Shown: piece by piece, positions 1-6,370 of the stretch
How the letters are laid out: each line of letters opens with the position of its first letter
Numbering within the stretch: the first letter of the stretch is position 1
Origin: JBEKDJ01 sp050014415
Lineage (GTDB): Bacteria > Desulfobacterota > BSN033 > UBA1163
DNA length: 8,355 nucleotides
Assembly (NCBI GenBank): GCA_050014415.1
Contig: JBEKDJ010000201.1
Span: 1 to 8,355 of the forward strand
Direction: 5' to 3'
Made by a program: the position numbers and the translations under genes
Notes under the pieces: model-generated
What the model was told of the DNA's origin: nothing
Seen by the model: only the letters and a program-made list of their open reading frames with translations
Database searches by the model: none

Positions 1-108
1 CAACTGTCGTCCACTGTATTTGTGAACCCCGTGGATGCTTCTTTGGGCCGAACTTTTACGTTCCGTCTCGCTTCCTACCGCCTCCCTTTTTCCAAAAAAG
101 AAGGACAT
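1..108 (-). CDS. Possible 5' part of a divergent gene, running off the left edge
   Basis: On the minus strand an ATG at 108-106 opens a frame that stays free of stops for all 36 codons to the window edge. The predicted start is MSFFFGKREAVGSETERKSS, a short hydrophobic stretch followed by a polar, basic segment with no motif I recognise. It would be transcribed away from the HU gene, with about 128 bases between the two starts. Upstream of the ATG there is only a weak Shine-Dalgarno (CAGAG, about 9 bases away), and I see no convincing minus-strand promoter. Thirty-six open codons can occur by chance, so this is a candidate only. No function is assigned. Confidence 0.3.
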   Translation of the reverse strand, partial: MSFFFGKREAVGSETERKSSAQRSIHGVHKYSGRQL

Positions 109-134
109 CGCAAATAGCTCTGAAAATAAAAGAC

Positions 135-164
135 TTGACTTTTAAAATGTGGTTGGTTTATGAT
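135..164 (+). promoter_or_regulatory. Sigma-70-type promoter of the HU gene
   Basis: TTGACT (135-140) and TATGAT (159-164) are separated by 18 bases, each differing from the -35 and -10 consensus by one base. Transcription would start near 171, giving a leader of about 66 bases before the HU start codon. The surrounding AT-rich sequence and the strong ribosome binding site downstream fit a highly expressed gene. Confidence 0.7.
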
Positions 165-221
165 TGGCATCGTTTTCATGGGGGTTCATGAATCTTAATA
201 GAGAGAAGAATGATCAAAAAA

Positions 222-232
222 AAGGAGGTGAT
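222..232 (+). promoter_or_regulatory. Very strong Shine-Dalgarno site of the HU gene
   Basis: AAGGAGGTGAT matches the full complement of the usual 16S rRNA 3' end. The GGAGG core ends 8 bases before the ATG at 237. This fixes the HU start and suggests high translation. Confidence 0.85.
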
Positions 233-236
233 TTAG

Positions 237-509
237 ATGACGAAGGCGGATTTGATCGCCAACATTGGGAAGGAGGCCAAGATCTCAAAAGCGTCAGCCG
301 AGAAAGCCTTGAATGCATTCAGCGGTGCAGTGACGAAGGCATTGAAGAAAGGTGATAAGTTGACCCTGACTGGATTTGGAACTTTCTCAGTGGCGAAGAG
401 GAAGGCGAGGACGGGGAGGAATCCTCAAACGGGGAAGGAGATCAAGATTCCTGCCACTCGAGTGGCGAAGTTCAAAGCAGGCAATCTGCTCAAGAGTGCT
501 GTAAAGTAA
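237..509 (+). CDS. hup: HU family DNA-binding protein
   Basis: Small nucleoid-associated protein that binds and bends DNA as a dimer and helps compact the chromosome. At 90 residues it has the standard HU length. The N-terminal helical dimerisation part covers roughly residues 1-40. The HU/IHF signature follows: GFGTF at 46-50, the basic beta-arm around 53-70 with RNPQTG at 61-66 (Pro63 is the residue that intercalates into DNA in this family), and the C-terminal helix FKAGNLLKSAV. The protein is rich in lysine. The start is fixed by the Shine-Dalgarno at 222-232. The gene has its own promoter and terminator, so it is probably monocistronic. HU and IHF subunits share this fold; the simple sequence, without IHF-specific features that I can point to, favours HU. 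Confidence 0.97.
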   Translation: MTKADLIANIGKEAKISKASAEKALNAFSGAVTKALKKGDKLTLTGFGTFSVAKRKARTGRNPQTGKEIKIPATRVAKFKAGNLLKSAVK

Positions 510-550
510 TCCTTCGTAGATTCGGTTTTGCGCCTAGGTTTCTTAAGATA

Positions 551-589
551 AGAGGGGAGGAGAGGAGAATTCTCCCCTCTTTTTGTTTT
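551..589 (+). terminator. Rho-independent terminator of the HU gene
   Basis: AGAGGGGAG (551-559) pairs perfectly with CTCCCCTCT (572-580), giving a 9-bp stem with a 12-base loop, and is followed directly by TTTTGTTTT. It lies 41 bases after the HU stop codon. The loop contains part of an inner palindrome (GGAGAATTCTCC), so alternative pairing is possible. Confidence 0.85.
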
Positions 590-719
590 CAGAAGCGATT
601 CAACCGTTTTCAGAAGGAGGGACCATATTAACAGGTTATGAACAATCGAGTCCATGAAGTTGCCTCCTAGGCCACAAGATGTTGTGTCTCAACTATCAAG
701 AACCACAAACCCATAACTC

Positions 720-784
720 ATTGAAATCTTAGTGTTTTATAGAGGAGGTTTTCGTTGAGATTTCAATTCCATAAGGGAATTGAA
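720..784 (+). promoter_or_regulatory. Two mutually exclusive RNA hairpins
   Basis: ATTGAAATCT (720-729) is the exact reverse complement of AGATTTCAAT (758-767); with G-U pairs in RNA the stem extends inward to 734/753. TTCAATTCC (762-770) is also the exact reverse complement of GGAATTGAA (776-784), with a 5-base loop. The two stems share bases 762-767, so only one can form at a time. The 18-base loop of the first hairpin contains AGGAGG (743-748). This looks like a switch, but no ligand, regulator or established RNA family is recognised, and neither stem has a U-tract. Confidence 0.35.
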
Positions 785-898
785 GAGGTAGGTTTCTTTA
801 GCACATCTTTTTCCACAGGATTTACACATCAAGAAAAGACATTCTTCCAAGCCCTGGTTTTTCTGCCTTCGGAGATGATATCGTCCTCCTTCCCTTGA
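755..898 (+). CDS. Possible small ORF with TTG start (47 aa)
   Basis: A TTG at 755 lies 6 bases after AGGAGG (743-748) and opens a 47-codon frame ending at TGA 896-898. The product would begin MRFQFHKGIEEVGFF and is rich in Phe and Ser, with no recognised domain. The start codon sits inside the first hairpin of the overlapping RNA structure, so that structure could control its translation. The ribosome-binding spacing is good, but composition gives no support for coding, and the sequence may equally be decayed or non-coding. Confidence 0.2.
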   Translation: MRFQFHKGIEEVGFFSTSFSTGFTHQEKTFFQALVFLPSEMISSSFP

Positions 899-1098
899 TC
901 TCAGAGCGACTCTCTCACCCCTCTTCTGGAGATGTAGGCAGAATCGATGCAAGATTGGTTCAAGCACGGCAATGATAGAAAAAGCCGGTCACAGAGAAGG
1001 AGGGACTTGCTGTCTCTTACTCCTCTAAGGGAGAAAGGGGTCTAATAGATCTTCCAGCAAGAAAAGGTCCAAGAGACCTGGGATTCAAGCGTCTGTAG

Positions 1099-1190
1099 GT
1101 GGAAAGTGGAGAGTAGAAAGTGGTCAGAATTCCATGCTCCCCTTCCACTCCTCACCTTTGAATCCTTGGTCCCTCGGATCCTTGAATCCT
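1099..1190. repeat. Degenerate short direct repeats upstream of selB
   Basis: GTGGAAAGTGG (1099-1109) recurs with one change as GTAGAAAGTGG (1113-1123), a 14-base period. TTGAATCCT occurs at 1158-1166 and 1182-1190, a 24-base period, with a related GGATCCTTG between. TTCCAC at 1143-1148 is the inverse of GTGGAA at 1099-1104. The pattern resembles low-grade intergenic repeats scattered in deltaproteobacterial genomes; that resemblance is from memory and not tested. Confidence 0.5.
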
Positions 1191-1280
1191 CGACCAAACA
1201 ATCATTCCGGTTGAAAATATCGAAGAGTATCTGTTATCGTGATCAAGGTGATGGAGAAAAATCTCTCTCGGGAGAAACCG

Positions 1281-3218
1281 ATGAAACATGTGATCCTTGG
1301 GACAGCCGGCCACATCGATCACGGAAAGACCGCCCTGGTGAAATCGCTCACGGGAGTGGATACTGATCGATTAAAAGAGGAGAAGGAGAGGGGAATCACG
1401 ATTGAATTGGGTTTTACCTCCCTGGATCTCCCCAGCGGGATCCAGTTAGGTATTGTCGATGTGCCGGGCCATGAGAGATTTGTCAAACATATGGTGGCAG
1501 GAGTCTGGGGAATCGATCTCGTCGCCCTTGTCATCGCTGCCGATGAAGGCGTGATGCCTCAAACGAAGGAACACTTAGATATCTGCACACTCCTGAGGGT
1601 GAAGAAAGGGTTGATTGTCCTGACAAAGATCGATCTGGTCGACCGAGACCTCGTGGAGTTGGTAAGGGAAGAAGTGAGGGATGTTACTGAGGCCACTTTC
1701 TTGGGAGGGGCTCCCATCCTTGCCGTATCTTCTACAACGGGGGAAGGAATCCCGCAATTGATTTCCGTCTTGGACCTTCTTGCAGGAGAGGTCGTGGAAA
1801 GGTCATCAAACGGTCTATTTCGTCTGCCAATTGATCGCGTCTTCGTCATGAAAGGGTTTGGTACGGTAGTAACCGGGACCATGATTTCCGGGAGCCTCTC
1901 CTTGGGAGAGACGGTTGAGATTCTTCCGTCAGATTTGGAGGGAAAGGTTCGCAACCTCCAGGTCTACAATCGGCCTGTAGATAAAGCCGTGGCAGGCCAA
2001 CGGACAGCAGTCAACCTTCAAGGGATTGAGGCTTCGGCAATCGAGAGGGGAGATGTCCTCGTTCGCTCTCACACCCTTACCACCACTCAACTCATCGATG
2101 TCTATTTCGAGTACCTGGCCAATGCTCCCCGACCGTTAAGGCACCGGACCAAGCAGAGATTTCACATTGGTACGAACCTCGCCACGGCTTCCTTTTTCCT
2201 CCTTGATCGGGAGCAATTGGCCCCGGGAGAGTCAGGTTATGTCCAATTAAGATTAGATCGTCCTGTGGTGGCGCTACCTCAGGACCACTTTGTGATCCGG
2301 GGTTCCGGTGCCGTCCAAACTCTTGGGGGCGGGGTGGTGCTGGATGCCCATCCAGCTAAACACAAGAGGTTTTCGCTATCAGTGACCGAAGACTTGAGCT
2401 TCCTCAAGGACGGAACCGGTGAGCAGACCCTCAGCCTTCATATCCTTCGTTCGGGGATGGGAGGTATCACGTTTGAGGAGCTCTTGAACAGGGTAGCCGT
2501 ACCCCCCCATGACATCGAGACAATCCTCAAGAAGATGATTGAGAGAGGTGACATTCTCTTAATCGATTCCGAGAAGCTAAAAGTCATCGATGTCCGTCAC
2601 TATCAGAGGCTAAAGGAGATGATCCTCAGTCAGCTAAAATCGTTCCATCAGCGATTCGCTATGAAATCTGGATTGGCTAAGGAAGAGCTGAGAACGAAGC
2701 TCCCTGTGGAAATGGATGTGAAACTCTTCCAGATTCTTCTCAATGAGCTGGCTCAATCGAAAGAGATGGTGTTGGAAAGGGACAAATTAAGGTTACCGGA
2801 TCACCAAGTATCATCGTTCGATGAGAAGGGGTTGGTCAAACGGGTTGAGGAAGCCATCTCGAATGGAGGTCTTCAGCCACCTTCTTCCAAGGAATTATCG
2901 GAGGAATGGTCTGAGGACGAAGACAAGGTTCGCTCGGTCCTTGAGCATCTTGTCCACGAAGGAGTGCTCGTCAAGATCAAGGGCGGCATGTATTTTCATC
3001 GAGTCCATTTTGAAAGTCTGAAAGAGAAGTTGATCACTTATTTGAAAAGAAATAAGGAGATCACCACACCTCAATTCAAGGAGATCACGGGAGCATCAAG
3101 AAAGTATGCAATCCCCTTAATTGAGTATTTTGATCAGATCAAATTGACCCTCCGATTGGGAGAGAAGAGGGTGTTGAGGACGGTTGGCCAAGAACCCGGC
3201 ACGAAAAGTCTACGGTAA
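1281..3218 (+). CDS. selB: Selenocysteine-specific translation elongation factor SelB
   Basis: GTPase that carries selenocysteinyl-tRNA to the ribosome at UGA codons marked by a SECIS hairpin in the mRNA. From ATG 1281 it has 645 residues, a little longer than the E. coli protein. The G domain shows G1 GHIDHGKT (10-17), the G2 threonine in RGITIELGF (37-45), G3 DVPGH (60-64), G4 TKID (115-118) and a G5-like SS near 150. Two EF-Tu-like beta-barrels follow (about 178-365), then a C-terminal half of winged-helix repeats (about 380-640) that in this family binds the SECIS element. ATG 1281 is chosen because GGAG (1271-1274) lies 6 bases before it; GTG 1239 and ATG 1251 are in frame but have poor spacing. 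No selA, selC or selD lies in this window, so they must be elsewhere if the pathway is complete. It looks like a single-gene unit. Confidence 0.97.
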   Translation: MKHVILGTAGHIDHGKTALVKSLTGVDTDRLKEEKERGITIELGFTSLDLPSGIQLGIVDVPGHERFVKHMVAGVWGIDLVALVIAADEGVMPQTKEHLDICTLLRVKKGLIVLTKIDLVDRDLVELVREEVRDVTEATFLGGAPILAVSSTTGEGIPQLISVLDLLAGEVVERSSNGLFRLPIDRVFVMKGFGTVVTGTMISGSLSLGETVEILPSDLEGKVRNLQVYNRPVDKAVAGQRTAVNLQGIEASAIERGDVLVRSHTLTTTQLIDVYFEYLANAPRPLRHRTKQRFHIGTNLATASFFLLDREQLAPGESGYVQLRLDRPVVALPQDHFVIRGSGAVQTLGGGVVLDAHPAKHKRFSLSVTEDLSFLKDGTGEQTLSLHILRSGMGGITFEELLNRVAVPPHDIETILKKMIERGDILLIDSEKLKVIDVRHYQRLKEMILSQLKSFHQRFAMKSGLAKEELRTKLPVEMDVKLFQILLNELAQSKEMVLERDKLRLPDHQVSSFDEKGLVKRVEEAISNGGLQPPSSKELSEEWSEDEDKVRSVLEHLVHEGVLVKIKGGMYFHRVHFESLKEKLITYLKRNKEITTPQFKEITGASRKYAIPLIEYFDQIKLTLRLGEKRVLRTVGQEPGTKSLR

Positions 3219-3429
3219 GTTGAATATGAAACACCCGATCCCAAGGCCTGTATCTAATCGGGGGCAGGGCAAGCGCCAACGACGAAATAATAACCAAAAT
3301 CCCAATGGCCAAAACTTCAAGAAATAAAAATCCCTTGGTGATCCGCCCGCCTAAGCCCTGTAAGCCGGGCAGGTCGGATGCTGTCGATTGGATATTATGT
3401 GATGATGGGTGTTGGGTTATTGATCTCAT
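3219..3429 (-). pseudogene. Probable remnant of a type IV prepilin / pseudopilin N-terminus
   Basis: A minus-strand frame starting at ATG 3429 encodes, after a 33-residue leader, the segment RITKG followed by FLFLEVLAIGILVIISSLAL. This fits the class III signal of prepilins: Gly before the cleavage site (residue 33), Phe at +1, Glu at +5 (residue 38), then a hydrophobic helix ending in Pro-Pro at +23/+24, where pilins usually have Pro at +22. The frame then runs into the antisense of the selB 3' end and stops at 3139, so no pilin globular domain is present. The start has no Shine-Dalgarno and the leader is long. I read it as a truncated relic left after rearrangement. A chance match within 211 non-coding bases cannot be excluded. 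Confidence 0.4.
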
Positions 3430-3477
3430 CGATGAATAGGTTGTTCTTGATAAGCACGGAGAATGGAGGTTTCTGAG

Positions 3478-4179
3478 ATGGCAAGGAGAAAGAAGATTAC
3501 AAAAAAGAAGTTAAAAGAGCCGGATGAGTTTATCAGTTTGACAGCGAAAGCATACCTCTTTATCACCCGCTACCTCAAACAATTAGCGACGGGAGGGATC
3601 ATTCTTCTCGTTCTTATACTGGCTTTCCTCTTTCTTCAGAGGTGGGAGAAAGGGAACGAGCTGGATGCAGATCAGAAGTTCAGTTTAGCGGTTCAGCTCT
3701 ACCAGAAGATCACTTCTCCATACCGGGAGGGAACGCCAGCGGAATATAAGAGTCTTTTGGAAGGATTCAGTGAGGTTGTTTCGAGATTCCCACGAACTTC
3801 GCCGGGAAAGCTCTCCTTGCTTTATAGGGGAGACATTCATCTCCGGCTGGGCGAGTTCGAGGCTGCGATAAAAGAGTATCAGGCCTTCCTCCAGAAAGCA
3901 GGAAATGTCAGACTATACCGCTTACTCGCAATGGAGGGCATGGGTTATGCCTATGAAGGAATGAAAGATTATGAAAAGGCGCTTCACGCCTATCAGAAGA
4001 TCGTTGAAATGGGCGAGAGTTTTGAGTCGGCTGATGCCCATCTCAACATGGGTCGATATTATGAAAGAATGGGTGAAAACAAGGAGGCATTGGAAAACTA
4101 CCGGGCTTTTTTGAAGATTTCAGAGAAATCTCCAGTGGCCAACGCTGTCTTGAGAAAAATCTCGCTTCTTGAGAAATAA
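3478..4179 (+). CDS. Membrane-anchored tetratricopeptide repeat protein
   Basis: Protein of 233 residues with a very basic N-terminus (MARRKKITKKKLK), one hydrophobic segment at about 39-54 (GGIILLVLILAFLFLQ), and a C-terminal domain of TPR-like helices. By the positive-inside rule the N-terminus is cytoplasmic and the TPR part periplasmic. TPR-like units are visible at about 114-141 (GDIHLRLGEFEAAIKEYQAF), 153-178 (GYAYEGMKDYEKALHAYQKI) and 186-213 (GRYYERMGENKEALENYRAF). The layout recalls YfgM-type proteins, which sit near the SecYEG translocon and periplasmic chaperones, but the sequence alone does not prove that role. ATG 3478 is preferred because GGAGGT (3465-3470) lies 7 bases before it; ATG 3463 overlaps that site and would add 5 residues. 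The next gene begins 16 bases after its stop, so the two are probably cotranscribed. Confidence 0.88.
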   Translation: MARRKKITKKKLKEPDEFISLTAKAYLFITRYLKQLATGGIILLVLILAFLFLQRWEKGNELDADQKFSLAVQLYQKITSPYREGTPAEYKSLLEGFSEVVSRFPRTSPGKLSLLYRGDIHLRLGEFEAAIKEYQAFLQKAGNVRLYRLLAMEGMGYAYEGMKDYEKALHAYQKIVEMGESFESADAHLNMGRYYERMGENKEALENYRAFLKISEKSPVANAVLRKISLLEK

Positions 4180-4195
4180 TCAAGATGGCAGACCA

Positions 4196-5011
4196 ATGAC
4201 TGCTCGGCTGCAGATACATTCCTTTTCACTTAATCATACCTTCGAGTGCGGACAATTCTTCCGATTCACCAAGGTGACGGATACCTACCTCGTTCAAACC
4301 CGGGATCGAGTCTTCTCCCTGTGGCAAAAGGGGGATCTCCTCTTTTATGACGGAGTAGAGGAATCGTTTTTGATAAATTTCTTCAGGTTGGATGAAGATC
4401 TCGATTTCATCCTAAGGGAGATTGATCGAGATCCGGTGGTTCACCAGGCGATTCAAAGATATCGGGGCATGAGGCTGATTCGGCAGGATCCATGGGAATG
4501 TCTCCTCTCTTTCTTGTGTTCTTCCGCCAAGGCCGTGCCGCACATCCGTTGTATCATTGAACATCTCTGCAGATCGTCAGGGAACAAGGTTGCTTGGGGA
4601 AACTACCTCGGTTATGGATTCCCTGAACCCCAATTCATAAGAAATCCCATTCAACTGGAATCGGTCAAAGCAGGCTTCAGAACAGGTTATTTACTGAAAA
4701 CTAGCCGATGTATTGATCGAGGCCAGCTCCTTTCACTGAAAGGTTTTCCCTATCAGAGAGCGAAACAGGAGTTGATGAGACTGCGGGGCGTGGGAAAGAA
4801 GGTGGCAGATTGTGTTCTCCTCTACTCCTTAGATTTCCTCGAAGCCTTTCCGATCGATACCTGGATCAAAAAGGGTCTACAACACACTTATTTTGACAGG
4901 AGGCGGGTAGGGCAGAGAGAGACGGAAGAATTTGTGTCTAAGCACTTTGGCCCTTTTGCAGGTTATGCCCAGCTCTATCTCTACCATTTCTGGCGCCACG
5001 ACTCTTTTTGA
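4196..5011 (+). CDS. ogg: OGG1-type 8-oxoguanine DNA glycosylase/AP lyase
   Basis: Base-excision repair enzyme that removes 8-oxoguanine from DNA and can cut the abasic strand. Its 271 residues align by eye along human OGG1. The N-terminal domain has CGQFFRF (18-24), matching the region of Gly42/Gln43 in human OGG1. The helix-hairpin-helix with catalytic lysine is LRGVGKKVADC (196-206; Lys202 equals human Lys249, Cys206 equals Cys253). The catalytic aspartate is Asp221 in FPIDTW (human Asp268). GPFAGYAQ (252-259) keeps the Gln315 equivalent, Gln259, and Tyr263 replaces Phe319. In the loop that reads the opposite cytosine, human CSSNNNIAR is CSSAKAVPH here, so Asn149 and Arg154 become Ala111 and His116. 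ATG 4196 is used although no Shine-Dalgarno is visible; TTG 4169 would overlap the TPR gene. Translational coupling to that gene is likely. The family is less common in bacteria than Fpg/MutM. Confidence 0.92.
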   Translation: MTARLQIHSFSLNHTFECGQFFRFTKVTDTYLVQTRDRVFSLWQKGDLLFYDGVEESFLINFFRLDEDLDFILREIDRDPVVHQAIQRYRGMRLIRQDPWECLLSFLCSSAKAVPHIRCIIEHLCRSSGNKVAWGNYLGYGFPEPQFIRNPIQLESVKAGFRTGYLLKTSRCIDRGQLLSLKGFPYQRAKQELMRLRGVGKKVADCVLLYSLDFLEAFPIDTWIKKGLQHTYFDRRRVGQRETEEFVSKHFGPFAGYAQLYLYHFWRHDSF

Positions 5012-5329
5012 TTGCAGATCGCAGATGGTAGACAAGAGAATAAGACCCGCTCCTTCAGTTCGAGAACAAGATAGTCACCCTCCCTCTCGTATGGGGAATG
5101 ACATCATCAGCCATCCCCGCCCAACGGAAAAGCATTTGCCCTGAGGAGCATGGAATCATACTCCACAGGGTAAAGGTTGGGGTTGAACAGAATGGTGCGA
5201 TGTCATCGAGTGATGGCGAGGCAATGCTCCACATTTGATTTTCCTGATGTGATTTGAATTCGTCGGCAGTCGAAGGGTTGACATTTCGAACTTCATCGAT
5301 TACTCTTTTCATCTGAGAATAGGGAGAGA
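5012..5329. other. Intergenic region between ogg and purM
   Basis: This 318-base gap has no supported gene. It begins with a short CAGAT repeat (near 5015-5027) and ends with the purM promoter. No terminator for the ogg unit is obvious. A minus-strand frame (5384-5055) is open through nearly all of it but overlaps the purM start, has no ribosome binding site and shows no recognised motif. AACGGAAAAGCATT (5123-5136) recurs in the gap after purM. Confidence 0.6.
5278..5306 (+). promoter_or_regulatory. Likely sigma-70 promoter of purM
   Basis: A perfect -35 box TTGACA (5278-5283) is followed after exactly 17 bases by TACTCT (5301-5306), which keeps the three most conserved -10 positions (TA...T). 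Transcription would start near 5313, leaving a leader of only about 17 bases that contains the AGGGAG ribosome binding site (5321-5326). No purine repressor operator or PurR-like palindrome was recognised. Confidence 0.5.
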
Positions 5330-6370
5330 ATGAAAAAGAACTCGTATAAACAGGCCGGGGTCGATATTGAAAAAGGAGAAGCATTTGTTCAGACCATCAA
5401 ACCGATGGTGGAGTCGACATTTCGACCTGAGGTAATGACGAAGATCGGAGGTTTTGCGGGCTGCGTTTCGCTCAATCTGGAACGCTACAAGAAGCCAATC
5501 CTGGTCTCCTCCACTGACGGTGTAGGTACAAAACTGAAGATCGCCTTTCTAATGGATCGGCACGATACTGTTGGAATCGATTTAGTAGCGATGTGTGTCA
5601 ATGACATTCTCGTTACCGGAGCAAAGCCTCTCTTTCTTTTGGATTATCTGGCTACCTCTGTACTCGAACCTGAAAAGGCGACGAAGGTGCTTGGGGGCAT
5701 TGCCAAAGGATGCATCGAAGCGGAGTGTTCCTTGATCGGAGGCGAAACAGCCGAGATGCCGGGATTTTACAAAGAAGGGGAATATGATCTGGCGGGGTTT
5801 GCGGTCGGGATTGTGGAGGATGCTCAACTGATTGACGGATCCACGGTAACCGTCGGGGACAAATTGATCGGAATAGCCTCCAGTGGACTTCATAGCAACG
5901 GGTACTCGTTAGTGAGAATGGTGCTTCTCGAACATCACAAATTGGATCTGGAGAAACGGGTGGAAGAGATCGGAGAGGTTTTGGGCGAGGAACTTCTGCT
6001 GCCGACCAAAATCTATGTCAAGACGATCCTTAACCTAACTCGTAACTTCAATATCAGAGGGATCGCACATATCACGGGCGGCGGCATTACTGGAAATCTC
6101 CCGAGAGTGATCCCCAAAGGGTGTAAGGCGATTGTCCGTAGAGGAAGTTGGAATATCCCCCCTATTTTTACCTTTCTGAAAGAGAAAGGGAAACTTTCTG
6201 AAGATGAGATGTTTCGGACCTTTAACAATGGGATTGGGATGGTCCTCATCGTCAGACCGAAAGAGATTGGAGACGTCATGGACAGACTTCATTCAATGGG
6301 CGAGAAGGCCTTTGTCATCGGGGAGGTCGGGAAAGCGGACAAAGAGCAAGAGACGATCGAGTTTGTCTGA
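5330..6370 (+). CDS. purM: Phosphoribosylformylglycinamidine cyclo-ligase (AIR synthetase)
   Basis: Catalyses the ATP-dependent ring closure of formylglycinamidine ribonucleotide to 5-aminoimidazole ribonucleotide, the fifth step of de novo purine synthesis, in the cytoplasm. The 346 residues match the usual family length. Signature stretches are YKQAGVDIEKG (6-16), the ATP/phosphate loop STDGVGTKLK (61-70), GIDLVAMCVNDI (82-93), GAKPLFLLDY (97-106), GGETAEMPG (137-145), SGLHSNGYSLVR in the middle, and ITGGGITGNLPRV and FNNGIGMVLIV in the C-terminal domain. The start follows AGGGAG (5321-5326) with a short 3-base gap to ATG 5330. In many bacteria purM is paired with purN; here it stands alone between two gaps of over 300 bases. 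No defect is visible. Confidence 0.98.
   Translation: MKKNSYKQAGVDIEKGEAFVQTIKPMVESTFRPEVMTKIGGFAGCVSLNLERYKKPILVSSTDGVGTKLKIAFLMDRHDTVGIDLVAMCVNDILVTGAKPLFLLDYLATSVLEPEKATKVLGGIAKGCIEAECSLIGGETAEMPGFYKEGEYDLAGFAVGIVEDAQLIDGSTVTVGDKLIGIASSGLHSNGYSLVRMVLLEHHKLDLEKRVEEIGEVLGEELLLPTKIYVKTILNLTRNFNIRGIAHITGGGITGNLPRVIPKGCKAIVRRGSWNIPPIFTFLKEKGKLSEDEMFRTFNNGIGMVLIVRPKEIGDVMDRLHSMGEKAFVIGEVGKADKEQETIEFV

Larger units (their letters stand above)
590..1280. other. Long intergenic region between HU terminator and selB
   Basis: About 690 bases with no convincing protein gene. It holds two overlapping hairpins (720-784), a possible 47-codon ORF (755-898), and degenerate direct repeats (1099-1190). On the minus strand an open frame (967-737, GTG start, no Shine-Dalgarno) contains a CxxCxxxC cluster but lacks other coding signs. 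I looked for a tRNA-Sec gene (selC), which often lies near selB, and saw no T-loop or acceptor pairing that fits. No clear selB promoter was seen. Confidence 0.6.

Noticed and set aside
425..655. Minus-strand frame over the HU 3' end and terminator
   Set aside because: It overlaps the conserved HU C-terminus and reads through the terminator hairpin; no Shine-Dalgarno or family resemblance.
590..1238. Search for a selC tRNA or other RNA gene upstream of selB
   Set aside because: No cloverleaf, no proper T-loop sequence and no 8-bp acceptor stem typical of tRNA-Sec was found; TTGGTTCAAG near 955 lacks the paired flanks.
1559..1954. 131-codon minus-strand frame inside selB
   Set aside because: It lies wholly antisense to a strongly conserved selB region, is rich in Arg/Ser/Thr as expected for an antisense shadow, and has no motif.
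3234..3262. CCCGAT/ATCGGG inverted repeat after selB as a terminator
   Set aside because: Only 6 bp with a 17-base loop and no U-tract, so it does not support a terminator call.
5009..5075. UGA stop of the glycosylase as a possible selenocysteine codon, since selB is present
   Set aside because: OGG1 homologues end near this point, the continuation is only about 20 polar residues, and no SECIS-like hairpin follows closely.
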